40,381 nucleotides of DNA, taken from Verrucomicrobiota bacterium. Lineage in GTDB: Bacteria > Verrucomicrobiota > Lentisphaeria > JABSQK01 > JAJFLO01. Where the stretch lies: positions 1 through 40,381 of the forward strand of contig JAJFLP010000081.1 in NCBI GenBank assembly GCA_021772635.1, written 5' to 3'. The notes under the pieces are model-generated. The model saw only the letters and a list, made by a program, of their open reading frames with translations. It searched no databases and was not told the DNA's origin. Of this stretch, positions 24,696 through 33,494 are shown one piece after another. Made by a program: the position numbers and the translations under genes. Each line of letters starts with the position of its first letter. Position 1 is the first letter of the stretch.

Positions 24696-26063
24696 ATGAA
24701 AAATATTTTGTGTATTGGTGCCGGTTATGTGGGTGGGCCGACGATGGCTGTTATCGCTAAAATGTGCCCTGACTATGAAGTTAATATCGTCGATATTAAC
24801 GAAGACCGAATTCAACGTTGGCAAAGCGATGACCTTCCAATCTACGAACCGGGGCTCAAATCAATCGTTAGAGAGACGTTAAACAAGAATCTATTCTTCT
24901 CAACTGATATCGCTGGGAACATAAAAAAGGCAGATATAATTTTCGTCAGCGTGAATACTCCGACGAAGACGTTCGGGATCGGTGCCGGAAAAGCGGCGGA
25001 TCTCCAATACTGGGAGAAAACTGCGCGCCAGATTCTGGAGTATTCCGACAGTGACAAGATCGTCGTGGAGAAGAGTACTTTGCCGGTTCGTACAGCCCAG
25101 GCGATGGAGCGGATACTCAATTCCGGAGACGAAGGTATTCACTTTGAAGTGTTATCCAATCCTGAGTTCCTAGCTGAGGGAACCGCGATCAAGGACCTAC
25201 TCAACCCTGATCGTGTCTTAATAGGCGGCCACGGAACGGAAACCGGTCGTAAGGCGGTTGCGGAATTGGTTAAAATCTATACCCATTGGGTGGATAGTGA
25301 ACGCGTTTTAACCGCGAATTTATGGTCCAGCGAACTTTCGAAGCTGGTCGCCAACGCGTTCCTGGCACAACGTATCAGTTCGATCAATAGTGTTTCCGCG
25401 ATATGCGATGCGACGGAAGCAGACGTTTCAGAAGTCTCCCGAGCGATCGGAATGGACTCAAGAATCGGCAAGAAATTCCTTCAAGCGAGTGTTGGGTTCG
25501 GGGGGTCATGCTTTAAGAAAGACATCCTGAACCTGGTTTACTTGTGCGACCATTATGGCCTACACGATGTCGCTAATTACTGGGAACAAGTTGTTCTGAT
25601 GAATCAGTATCAGAAAACTCGATTTGTTGCTCGGATGATTGCGACCATGTTTAATACCGTAGTTGATAAGAGAATAGCCATTCTTGGATTCGCTTTTAAG
25701 GCGGATACAGGGGACACGAGAGAGAGTCCTGCAATAGATATTTGTCACCAACTACTGGACGAACATGCTTGCTTGACAGTTAGCGATCCGCAGGCTTTAG
25801 ACAACGCTAAAAGGGACCTCGCGGATTACCAGGATCTCGTTACGTTTGAAGTTGATCCGTACCTTGCAACTGAGAACTCGCACGCACTGGCAATCTTGAC
25901 CGAGTGGGAAGAGTATATAAACTTGGATTATAATCGAATCTACGCGTCAATGGTAAAACCCGCGTTTATCTTCGACGGACGGAATATACTTGATCACGAC
26001 CAACTTTTTACGATCGGTTTTAACGTCTATCCAATAGGGAAACCACCGCTGACCCATATATAG
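24696..26063 (+). CDS. ugd: UDP-glucose 6-dehydrogenase, animal-type
   Basis: Oxidises UDP-glucose to UDP-glucuronate with two NAD+ in the cytoplasm, supplying acidic sugars for surface polysaccharides. The N-terminal Rossmann motif is [11 protein letters not shown] (5-15) and the catalytic cysteine is C272 in [18 protein letters not shown]. The wording [28 protein letters not shown] and [26 protein letters not shown] follows the animal/plant UGDH style rather than the shorter bacterial Ugd. The length of 455 fits that group. FDGRNI near the C-terminus is conserved. The stop TAG overlaps a family 1 repeat edge. It is a single gene, followed 260 bp later by a response regulator. Confidence 0.94.
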   Translation: MKNILCIGAGYVGGPTMAVIAKMCPDYEVNIVDINEDRIQRWQSDDLPIYEPGLKSIVRETLNKNLFFSTDIAGNIKKADIIFVSVNTPTKTFGIGAGKAADLQYWEKTARQILEYSDSDKIVVEKSTLPVRTAQAMERILNSGDEGIHFEVLSNPEFLAEGTAIKDLLNPDRVLIGGHGTETGRKAVAELVKIYTHWVDSERVLTANLWSSELSKLVANAFLAQRISSINSVSAICDATEADVSEVSRAIGMDSRIGKKFLQASVGFGGSCFKKDILNLVYLCDHYGLHDVANYWEQVVLMNQYQKTRFVARMIATMFNTVVDKRIAILGFAFKADTGDTRESPAIDICHQLLDEHACLTVSDPQALDNAKRDLADYQDLVTFEVDPYLATENSHALAILTEWEEYINLDYNRIYASMVKPAFIFDGRNILDHDQLFTIGFNVYPIGKPPLTHI

Positions 26064-26110
26064 GCTGGAAGCAGTCCATTTTTCGACGACCTGGAGTATT
26101 CTCATATACA
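26060..26110 (+). repeat. Family 1 dyad repeat, partial, starting at a stop codon
   Basis: TATAGGCTGGAAGCAGTCC (core 26063-26076), then ATTTTTCGACGACCT, matches the 5' part of the unit. Two changes weaken the core. The TAG of the upstream gene is the TAG of the repeat's TATAG edge. The following 200 bp before the response regulator show nothing else clear. Confidence 0.65.
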
Positions 26111-26323
26111 AATCTAAGTCGTTTCCGATGAGCGGTCGGATTTATACCGGTTTTGCGAAAGCGCTCTGAATTGACCGGTTCACGGTGATGTGGTTCGCAT
26201 GCGAGAGCTAAGTGATTGCGTAGAGACGTCTAATTGACGAAAATTATCCGCCAAAGCCGTGGGCGACTCCAGGCAGATTAACGTCTGGTTTTTCCAGGGA
26301 TAAATGATTAACCGGATGATCTG

Positions 26324-27733
26324 ATGGAGAATGCAAATATAAAGGTCTTAATAGTCGACGATGACGCGAGTATTCTGGGAGTACTAGAAACCATAATGCA
26401 GCGGTCGGGATACGAAGTACAATCTGCTGCCTCGAGTGATATGGGCCTGAAATTATTGAAGAGCGAGAAATTTGATCTGCTCATAAGCGACATCGTCATT
26501 CAACCGTTTGACGGACTAAAGTTGCTACAGGAGGCACGCAAGCATTCGCCGGACACACAGGTGATTCTGATGACTGGCTTCGCGTCAATCGAAACTGCGA
26601 CAAAAGCAATGAAGTTAGGTGCGTTCGATTATATCTGTAAGCCGTTTAAGGTGGAGGATCTGAAGGCGGTAATTAAACGCGCCTTGGATTACGCCAGTAA
26701 GAAACCTGGAACGGCGGGTGATCAGCAGTCGAAAGTAACATTAGTCAAGAGGCACTTCGGTGTAATGATCGGTAATAGTGTGGCGTTCAAGGCGATCTGT
26801 AAGGAGATCGAGGTATTCGCCAGAAACGATGATCCCGTGCTAATTCACGGTGCCAGCGGTACGGGAAAATCGCTGGTTGCAGATGCGTTGCAAATATCCG
26901 GTCTTCGCGCGTCTCGACCATTTGTTTCGTTCCATTGCGCAATTTATCCTGAACATCTAATTGACGACGCCCTTTTCGGTTACGTAGAGATGCCAACAGA
27001 TGCAGAGGGCAACGTCATTAAAGGACTACCGGTCGTACATAAAGGGATTATAGAGACGACAAACGGGGGGACACTTTTTCTCGAAGAGGTCGGCGCGTTG
27101 TCGTTGGAATTCCAGGAGAAAATTTTAGCGCTTCTAAGGAATAGAGAGATACAGCGAATCGGGAGCGACCGAGCGATCCACATTGACATACGAATTATCG
27201 CCGATTCCGCAGAGCCACTAGACAACAAGGTACAGAAAAACGAATTTCTTTCTGAGCTCTACGAGTTACTGAAGGTCCAAAGGATCGAGGTTCCACCGTT
27301 GCGCGACCGGAGCGGCGATGTAAAACTGATGATCGATTATTTTCTGCGACAGTATAATAAGCAAAATGCCGCAAAGATCACTATTGATCCAAAGGTAATG
27401 AGAGCGATGGAACATTATAGCTGGCCCGGGAATGTACGCGAACTGAGGAACGCTGTTTTTAGGTCCGCGCAATTAGCGAAGAAGGAGAAAATTCAGTTGA
27501 CCTGTATTCCGGTACCGATCCGCATGTGCTTTATGCGCGATGACACGAGCATTTTTGGTTATTCAGACGAATTCGATTTGCGCTGGTGGTCCTTAAAGAA
27601 CTTCCTTAAGGCGAAAGAGCGTGCGTACGTTGATCAGGTACTGAAGATGACGAAAGGTGACTTCAAGCATGCGGCTGAAATCCTTGGAATGGATTTGGCC
27701 GTTTTTCATAGAAAATACGGTGGAGCGAATTAA
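26324..27733 (+). CDS. NtrC-like response regulator lacking the GAFTGA loop
   Basis: A 469-residue protein with a receiver domain (1-120), an AAA+ domain (about 145-390) and a C-terminal helix-turn-helix (about 425-469). The receiver has the acidic pair D12-D13, phospho-acceptor D56 in LLISD, T84 in LMTGF and K106 in CKPFK. Walker A is GASGTGKS (176-183) and Walker B LFLEE (251-255). The region 218-240, where sigma54 activators have GAFTGA, instead reads FGYVEMPTDAEGNVIKG, so contact with sigma54 is doubtful. The arginine-finger and sensor region LRDRSGDV and YSWPGNVREL are kept. The HTH is short. It is 2 bp ahead of the GreA-like gene. No kinase is adjacent. Confidence 0.88.
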   Translation: MENANIKVLIVDDDASILGVLETIMQRSGYEVQSAASSDMGLKLLKSEKFDLLISDIVIQPFDGLKLLQEARKHSPDTQVILMTGFASIETATKAMKLGAFDYICKPFKVEDLKAVIKRALDYASKKPGTAGDQQSKVTLVKRHFGVMIGNSVAFKAICKEIEVFARNDDPVLIHGASGTGKSLVADALQISGLRASRPFVSFHCAIYPEHLIDDALFGYVEMPTDAEGNVIKGLPVVHKGIIETTNGGTLFLEEVGALSLEFQEKILALLRNREIQRIGSDRAIHIDIRIIADSAEPLDNKVQKNEFLSELYELLKVQRIEVPPLRDRSGDVKLMIDYFLRQYNKQNAAKITIDPKVMRAMEHYSWPGNVRELRNAVFRSAQLAKKEKIQLTCIPVPIRMCFMRDDTSIFGYSDEFDLRWWSLKNFLKAKERAYVDQVLKMTKGDFKHAAEILGMDLAVFHRKYGGAN

Positions 27734-27735
27734 TC

Positions 27736-29826
27736 ATGAGCGAATCAACGTTGTCTCCCGATGATCTCGAGGAGACATTACTTAAAGTTGCGGAGAAGGA
27801 CACCGCCGCAATCGAAAGTCTTACGGTAATGGCGGGCTGTTATCGGGCGAAAGACATGCCTTCTGAGATTAAGAGTCTCCTCACGGATAATCTGAATATC
27901 ATTATCGATGACGTAGCCCACTCGTCTGAAAACCCGATTTTACGCGAATTGATTCTCGAGCTCGCTGCCGCGGGTTTCGACAGTATGTTGATGCGCGATG
28001 CCCTCGCGTCGGCAAGCAGACATGTCCACGCGGATTTTCCTGACCCTGCCGGACTGATACAAGCACTTGGAATATTCGACGTCGGTGTGAATATCAGGAA
28101 CGTCAGGCGTCGTTGGGATGTATTTTCAATTTTAACGGAGAACAGCATCGTCTGGCATAGTTCTTACGGGATCGGGCGAATTAGCGAAATCGATTCATTC
28201 AGCGACCTAGTCTATATCCGATTTCGAAATAGAGAGCGTTTTAATGTCGTGCAGGCGATGATGACCCTTTCGATCGCGAAGCAGGACTCATTCGCGACGG
28301 CGCTGATTAGCGATGAGAAATCCTCGTTTAACGCGAAGCAATCCCTGGAGGAATTCGATCGGCGTCTTGCCCAGAGCTTTGTGCCGCCACTGGATAACCC
28401 CGCCGGAGCCGCTGAAGCGATTCTCGTTCCTGACAGAACGAATCTTAAAACATTTTTAGCATGGCGATCGGGCGGGGAAGCGGACGGTGTTACTAAGAAA
28501 ACACTGCAGAAGCGAGAATGGAATGAGGCGCGCGCTTTAGAGGAGCTAAAGACTTGCCTTAAAGATGCCGGCGCAATCGTTGCTTCTGAGAGAGATGCTG
28601 AAGCTATGTTGAAGATATTTTCATTCGAAGCGACAAAACCGTTGTCCAGATTCGTATTCTCGGAGTGCTTAGCGACGTTGTGGTCTATGTGTTCTGATCG
28701 GGCTTGGATTGAAGCAATGATGAAAGGCTTGCCAAAGGACACCCTTGCGTGGTCCGACGAAGGAACTTTTATCGAACTGACGTGCAAACTCCCTGCGCGC
28801 CTGGTTCCGCATTGGCTTTATGCTAGCGCTGTCGCGCAAGGTAACGATTGGTTACTAAATACGATCACCACTTTACCCCTGCGTTTTTGGCCGATGGCCG
28901 AGAAAATTCTGCCCGAATTGGAATTGACGACCAATGATCTATTTACCGTCGTCCATGAAAAGTTGCGACGGAAAAACGGGTCCGCTGATGCCGCGGTTTG
29001 GATTTGGCAGCAACAGACGGAGGAGTCCCTGGCAGTTTTCAGTAATTCGTCAATCGTTTTTAAGATTTTGACATTTCCAGTTAAAGGGGAGTTCATCAAA
29101 GCTAGAAAACAGTTATTAAAACTGTTGATGGAGAATCAGGATTTTCAACGTGCTTTGATGGGCGACGGTTCCGATAAAGGAATCGATAAATTCGTCAAGA
29201 TAATCAAAAGTTCGATGGCCCTCAGTCAGGGTGAACAGCAGAGTTTATTAGTCAAAATTGTACGCATATACCCGGGCGCCGCGGAGATCGTTGCAGATCG
29301 TAAGAAAGTCGTTGCGCGACGTCCGTTACCGAAACTAACGTCGTTTCCGAGTTACGAAGAGCGCCGGCTGGAACTCGAAGAGATAGCGAACCAGAAGATT
29401 CCAAAGAATAGCGCTGCCATTGCCCACGCGAGAAGCTACGGAGACCTTCGCGAAAACGCGGAGTACAAAGCAGCGAAGGATGAGCAGCGTTATCTAATGG
29501 CGCGGCGCGGAGAGTTGGAGAACGGGTTAAAGGAAGTCATGGTAACGGATTTTTCGGATGTTCGTGTGCTTGACGCGGTGGTTCCGGGCTGCACTGTTGA
29601 ATTGCTTATCGGTGGCACCGATACCGAAAAGTATTCGATTCTTGGACTATGGGACAGTGCCCCGGAGCAGAATATTTTGTCCTATGAAACTCCCTTGGGA
29701 AAAGCTTTGATTGGAAAGAAAGTGGGCGACATTTTTACGACGCCGCAGAACAAGACCGCAGAGGTCAAGAATATTTCTAAACTGTCGAGCGAAATTCAAA
29801 AAAGTTTAGAGATCCCGGAGGAATAG
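27736..29826 (+). CDS. Large GreA-like transcription elongation factor
   Basis: A 696-residue protein ending in a GreA/GreB domain (about 536-696), far longer than the usual 158. The GreA part has the coiled-coil tip ARSYGDLRENAEYKAAKDEQ (acidic residues D570 and E573, which act at the polymerase active site) and the C-terminal globular part with PLGKALIGKKVGDIFTTP. The N-terminal 530 residues are mainly helical and carry a short stretch (VWHSSYGIGRISEIDSFSDL near 138) reminiscent of the CarD-type polymerase-binding turn. This could tether the protein to RNA polymerase or another partner. It starts 2 bp after the response-regulator stop, so the two are co-translated. Similar long forms are, I believe, typical of PVC bacteria. 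Confidence 0.88.
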   Translation: MSESTLSPDDLEETLLKVAEKDTAAIESLTVMAGCYRAKDMPSEIKSLLTDNLNIIIDDVAHSSENPILRELILELAAAGFDSMLMRDALASASRHVHADFPDPAGLIQALGIFDVGVNIRNVRRRWDVFSILTENSIVWHSSYGIGRISEIDSFSDLVYIRFRNRERFNVVQAMMTLSIAKQDSFATALISDEKSSFNAKQSLEEFDRRLAQSFVPPLDNPAGAAEAILVPDRTNLKTFLAWRSGGEADGVTKKTLQKREWNEARALEELKTCLKDAGAIVASERDAEAMLKIFSFEATKPLSRFVFSECLATLWSMCSDRAWIEAMMKGLPKDTLAWSDEGTFIELTCKLPARLVPHWLYASAVAQGNDWLLNTITTLPLRFWPMAEKILPELELTTNDLFTVVHEKLRRKNGSADAAVWIWQQQTEESLAVFSNSSIVFKILTFPVKGEFIKARKQLLKLLMENQDFQRALMGDGSDKGIDKFVKIIKSSMALSQGEQQSLLVKIVRIYPGAAEIVADRKKVVARRPLPKLTSFPSYEERRLELEEIANQKIPKNSAAIAHARSYGDLRENAEYKAAKDEQRYLMARRGELENGLKEVMVTDFSDVRVLDAVVPGCTVELLIGGTDTEKYSILGLWDSAPEQNILSYETPLGKALIGKKVGDIFTTPQNKTAEVKNISKLSSEIQKSLEIPEE

Positions 29827-30037
29827 TTCCCGGTGAAACATACGTGATGTGAACGTTTTACATGGTGGCCATGAGTAGGATCTTGCGCCGCTAAAGATCC
29901 GTTGCGGCCGTTGGAATATACTGAGCATCTTCGAGGATTCGAAATACCGTTCGGTATCTTATCGCTGATAAATTCAAAGTCGTCCAAAAATTTGACTGCT
30001 TGCAGTCTAGAACGTTCACGCTTCATGCGACCGCCGT
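29827..30037. other. Gap downstream of the GreA-like gene with two hairpins
   Basis: Two perfect stems lie just after the stop: CATGG-TGG-CCATG (29861-29873) and GGATCTT-GCGCCGCTA-AAGATCC (29878-29900). No T run follows, so they may stabilise the 3' end of the transcript rather than terminate it. A complete family 1 unit follows (29917-30009). Confidence 0.55.
29917..30009 (-). repeat. Family 1 dyad repeat, complete unit
   Basis: Read on the plus strand: ATACCG-TT-CGGTAT (29944-29957), then GATAAATTCAAAGTCGTCC, AAAAATTTGACTGC and TTGCAGTC (core 29994-30007). It matches the copy at 14491-14584 at about 87 of 94 positions. It lies 29 bp before the putative N-terminal frame of HMG-CoA reductase. 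Confidence 0.92.
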
Positions 30038-30187
30038 ATGAGCAATCCCGACAATATGGAAATCGTTAAACGAATTCAGACCGAACACGGTCTTGATACA
30101 GACGGCCCGGAGGATGGATGGGTAAATGTCAAACGCCAACAGTCAATCGATCGCAGCGATCCCAGTTCAGGTCATAGGGCCAATTAA
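30038..30187 (+). other. Probable N-terminal segment of HMG-CoA reductase in another frame
   Basis: A 49-codon frame from ATG 30038 reads EIVKRIQTEHGLD, DTDGPEDGWVNVKRQQSI and then runs into the reductase start. Class I reductases normally have about 60-70 residues before the sequence IPVGVAGP, with an R-E-TG-D helix and NIENFIGAIQ. Here NVKRQQS in frame 2 lines up with that position, and the reductase proper begins at IPVQVIGP in frame 3. Joining the frames needs one base skipped. This could be a mutation, a sequencing or assembly error, or a real frameshift; see findings. Confidence 0.45.
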
Positions 30188-31166
30188 GATCACCGGGCCA
30201 ACAGTCGACGGTGACGTGATGGTGCCGCTGGCCACTTTCGAAACGCCGCTTTGGCCTTCAGTGAAGCGCGGTGCGCGGGTTACATCCCTTTCCGGTGGAA
30301 TTGGTGCGAATATCGTTAGCGACCGAATGACACGATCCGTCCTGCTTCAAGCGTCTGACATTATTGTTGCCAGTGCATTAGAGCCTTCGGTTCGCGCACG
30401 ACAGTCAGAGTTGGAAACTGTCATCAGGGGTACTAGCAGGTACGCCGAACTATTGGATATCAATTTCCGGGTTGTCGGGAACCTGGTATATATCCGTATA
30501 GCAATTGAGACAGGTGACGCGTCAGGTCATAATATGGTAACTCTTGCGGCTGACCGCTTGATTGAGTGGATCGTTCGTGAGTATCCAGATTTTGCCTATG
30601 TTTCGATTTCCGGCAACTATTGTGCGGATAAAAAGGTATCTGCTGTGAACAGCATCCTTGGGCGCGGGAAATATGTTGTCACTGAGGTTACGGTTCCCCG
30701 GAAGCTTTGTAGAAGGTACCTGAGATCAACACCTGAAAAGATAGTTGACTTAAATATCAAGAAAAATTTAATAGGCTCGAATCTGTCTGGCGGCATATGT
30801 ACGGCGAACGCCCATTTCGCTAACATCTTGCTTGCGGTTTATCTCGCAACGGGACAGGATGCGGCAAACATTGTTGAGGGGTCGCAAGGTATCGTGCACG
30901 CTGAGAATCGCGATGGCGACCTCTATTTCTCCGCGACTCTACCGAATATTATCGTGGGAAGCGTTGGCAACGGCAAGCACCTCGAATTTGCCAGGAAGAA
31001 TTTATCAGATATGGGTTGCGCTGAGAATCGCGATCCTGGTGAGAACGCCCGCCGATTAGCCGTTATCACGGCCGCGGCCGTTCTCTGCGGCGAGCTTTCA
31101 TTGCTTGCCGCCATAACCAACCCCGGCGAATTGATGAAGGCTCACACCAGTTTGGAGCGTTCCTAA
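30126..31166 (+). CDS. Hydroxymethylglutaryl-CoA reductase, class I-like
   Basis: Reduces HMG-CoA to mevalonate with NAD(P)H, the committed step of mevalonate isoprenoid synthesis. Catalytic residues are all present: E39 (LATFETPL), the lysine in SGNYCADKK (169-170), D245 in GQDAANIVEGSQ and H340 in KAHTSLERS. The cofactor motif TGDASGHNMVT (129-139) corresponds to DAMGMNM. It lacks the usual N-terminal 50-70 residues, which appear to be encoded upstream in another frame. Its length of 346 compares with about 400. The listed start ATG 30126 is the first in this frame. No other mevalonate gene is adjacent. Confidence 0.88.
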   Translation: MSNANSQSIAAIPVQVIGPIKITGPTVDGDVMVPLATFETPLWPSVKRGARVTSLSGGIGANIVSDRMTRSVLLQASDIIVASALEPSVRARQSELETVIRGTSRYAELLDINFRVVGNLVYIRIAIETGDASGHNMVTLAADRLIEWIVREYPDFAYVSISGNYCADKKVSAVNSILGRGKYVVTEVTVPRKLCRRYLRSTPEKIVDLNIKKNLIGSNLSGGICTANAHFANILLAVYLATGQDAANIVEGSQGIVHAENRDGDLYFSATLPNIIVGSVGNGKHLEFARKNLSDMGCAENRDPGENARRLAVITAAAVLCGELSLLAAITNPGELMKAHTSLERS

Positions 31167-31167
31167 T

Positions 31168-31228
31168 CTCCCGGAGCAGCCTCTTACAAGTCTGCAAGAC
31201 GTCAAGATAATCGACTCCTTGCAGTCCC
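31168..31228 (-). repeat. Degenerate family 1 repeat
   Basis: GACTCCTTGCAGTC (31213-31226) is a core with one changed pair; upstream CTCTTACAAGTC resembles the reverse of the unit's middle. A TTG at 31219 within the core is a poor alternative start for the lactate operon gene that follows. Confidence 0.5.
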
Positions 31229-31245
31229 TACTCGTCAGGCATCTC

Positions 31246-31989
31246 ATGATGACCGGAAAACCTCAACCCGTTTCGTTATTTATTCCTTGCCTTGTTGAGC
31301 ACCTTTACCCGGAAATCGGATTGGCAATGGCCCGAGTTCTAGAACACTTGGGGCACTCGGTTTTCTATAACTCGTCCCAAACCTGTTGTGGTCAACCTGC
31401 ATATAATGCCGGCTTTCACGACGAGGCAAGATCAGTTGCAATAAACTTTCTCGAATGCTTCGACGACGAACGAGTTATCGTTTCTCCATCTGGTTCCTGT
31501 ACCGCGATGGTCCGTAAATCCTTCCCCAAATTATTGAAAGACACATCCCATTGTGATATTGCATCAACGATCGGTCCGCGGATCTATGAGTTCACCGAAT
31601 TCCTCAATAGCTCCGGAGCGTTGGAGCAAATCTCCGTCACCTCTTCCGGACGTGTAGGGTTTCACAATTCTTGCCACAGCTATCGGGAGTTAGGGCTAAA
31701 GGATGAACCCCTGGACGTATTGAATCGGATATCCGGAATTGAAATAATCGGGATCGACGAAGAGCCCGAATGCTGCGGATTCGGCGGGTTGTTTTCGGTG
31801 AAGCACCGACCCATTGCTGAAAGTATGGGCGCGTCCAGATTGGACTTCTTTATGGAGCGTCAAGTTGATACGATAGTTTCTAACGACCCCGGTTGTATCA
31901 TGCATATGCGCGCCCAGGTTCAGCGTCTGAATCTTAGTGTATCCGTTCAGCATATCACCGAATTTCTCGCAGCCGCGATGAGCGTGTAA
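31246..31989 (+). CDS. lutA: L-lactate utilisation protein LutA-like, Fe-S (CCG domain) oxidoreductase subunit
   Basis: Probable subunit of the LutABC complex that oxidises L-lactate to pyruvate. Two CCG motifs, QTCCGQPAYNAG and ECCGFGGLFSVKH, mark the heterodisulfide reductase-type domain that binds a noncubane Fe-S cluster. The start SLFIPCLVEHLYPEIGLAMARVLEHLG is typical. Two adjacent ATGs (31246, 31249) follow CAGG by about 7 bp. An upstream TTG (31219) lies in a repeat core and is unlikely. At about 248 residues it matches B. subtilis LutA. lutB follows 113 bp later. Confidence 0.92.
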   Translation: MMTGKPQPVSLFIPCLVEHLYPEIGLAMARVLEHLGHSVFYNSSQTCCGQPAYNAGFHDEARSVAINFLECFDDERVIVSPSGSCTAMVRKSFPKLLKDTSHCDIASTIGPRIYEFTEFLNSSGALEQISVTSSGRVGFHNSCHSYRELGLKDEPLDVLNRISGIEIIGIDEEPECCGFGGLFSVKHRPIAESMGASRLDFFMERQVDTIVSNDPGCIMHMRAQVQRLNLSVSVQHITEFLAAAMSV

Positions 31990-32020
31990 GTCGTAAGCAG
32001 TCGATTTGTTAAAGGTCAAC
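31989..32020 (+). repeat. Degenerate family 1 core after lutA
   Basis: AGTCGTAAGCAGTC (31989-32002) followed by GATTTGTTAAAGGTCAAC keeps the right half of the core and parts of the next block, directly after the lutA stop (31987-31989). The left half is broken. Confidence 0.4.
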
Positions 32021-32102
32021 GATGAAATTTGGAACCCGTTTTTTCCGCTGGAATCCGCATTATCTCTCGTCATAATACTATAAAATTAGCAGGCGATACA
32101 AT

Positions 32103-33494
32103 ATGACTGAGTCCGTCTTGTTCTCTAGAAGGGCCGAAATCAAGGCTAAAGATAATGCTCACCGGGCGAAGCTGGGTAAGGCTATTCGCACCTACGATAT
32201 AGCAGTGGCGAATATGAAGTCCCGGCAGTTCTCGGATTGGGAGGCCGCCAGACGGCTCGCCGCTGGTATAAAGGATTACTCTATTCAGAATCTCCCGAAT
32301 TTATTGGAGTCGTTCGAGGAAAAAATCAGTGCACGTGGAGCCCAGGTTTTGTGGGCGGAAGACGCGTCAGAAGCACGCGGTTTTCTTATCGATATTCTGA
32401 GGACCGAGTCGGTTGCGAAGGTCGTGAAGTCAAAGTCAATGACGACCGAGGAGATAGAAGTAAATGAATTACTCGAGAACGTTGGAATCGATGTTCACGA
32501 AAGTGATCTTGGCGAATTAATAGTTCAGCTTGCCGGTGAGAAACCTTATCATATCGTTACGCCGGCGATGCATAAGTCGATCGCTGAAATATCGGAATTG
32601 TTCCACAAACATCTCGGTGCCAATAGAACAGATAGTCCGGAGGAACTGACCGCCATAGCCCGCTCCCATTTGAGAGAGACGTTCATAACAGCTGACGCCG
32701 GGATCACTGGTGCCAATTTTATTGTTGCTAACGACGGCTCAATCGTTGTTACGGAGAACGAGGGCAACGCGATATTAACCGCCGCATGCCCGCGCATTCA
32801 CATCGTCATCGTTGGCATCGAGAAAGTAATCCCCTCGCTGGCCGATCTTTCCCTTTTTCTCCCGCTGCTCGCGACCAGTGGAACCGGGCAAAGGATTACT
32901 TGCTACAACTCAATTTTCCGTGGTCCCCGGCAAGTTGGAGAGGTCGACGGGCCCGAGAAAATGTTCGTAATTTTACTCGACAACGGGCGTACCAGATTAT
33001 TCGCGAACGAAAACGCCAGGGAGAGTCTTCGCTGTATTCGTTGCGGCGCTTGTCTCAATACGTGTCCGGTATTTAAGACGGTCGGTGGCCACGCGTACAA
33101 TACTGTTTACCAAGGGCCTATCGGCTCGGTTGTGACGCCCCACATGAAAGGTCTTCGCGAATGGGGACATCTTTCGCATGCTTCTTCTCTCTGCGGCGCA
33201 TGCACGTCTGTATGTCCGGTTAAGATTGACCTGCATAATCTGCTGCTGGATAATCGTGCTTCTCTAGTTCGTGCGAATTCATCGGATTGGCGTCTTGAAA
33301 TGGCGATGCGATATTGGGCGCGATTAATGACTCGACGAGATCGCGTTGATCGAGTCATGAAAGTTTGGAAATGGATAGTTCACCCGTTTCTTAGGGTGCT
33401 GCCTATCTCGTTCACCCGATCAATTCCTTCGATCGCATCCGAATCTTTTTCTCAACATTGGAGACGACATGTCGAGTCGCGAAACAATCATTAA
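32103..33494 (+). CDS. lutB: L-lactate utilisation protein LutB-like, LUD domain plus ferredoxin domains
   Basis: Second component of the lactate oxidation complex. The N-terminal LUD domain (about 65-300) includes VKSKSMTTEEIEVNELLE and GITGANFIVANDGSIVVTENEGN. Two 4Fe-4S motifs follow: CIRCGACLNTCPVF from C310 and CGACTSVCPVKIDL from about 364. The C-terminal region is arginine-rich with a short hydrophobic stretch. ATG 32103 is the family start. The gene overlaps lutC by 26 bp, so the two are translationally coupled. 463 residues is normal for LutB. Confidence 0.94.
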   Translation: MTESVLFSRRAEIKAKDNAHRAKLGKAIRTYDIAVANMKSRQFSDWEAARRLAAGIKDYSIQNLPNLLESFEEKISARGAQVLWAEDASEARGFLIDILRTESVAKVVKSKSMTTEEIEVNELLENVGIDVHESDLGELIVQLAGEKPYHIVTPAMHKSIAEISELFHKHLGANRTDSPEELTAIARSHLRETFITADAGITGANFIVANDGSIVVTENEGNAILTAACPRIHIVIVGIEKVIPSLADLSLFLPLLATSGTGQRITCYNSIFRGPRQVGEVDGPEKMFVILLDNGRTRLFANENARESLRCIRCGACLNTCPVFKTVGGHAYNTVYQGPIGSVVTPHMKGLREWGHLSHASSLCGACTSVCPVKIDLHNLLLDNRASLVRANSSDWRLEMAMRYWARLMTRRDRVDRVMKVWKWIVHPFLRVLPISFTRSIPSIASESFSQHWRRHVESRNNH

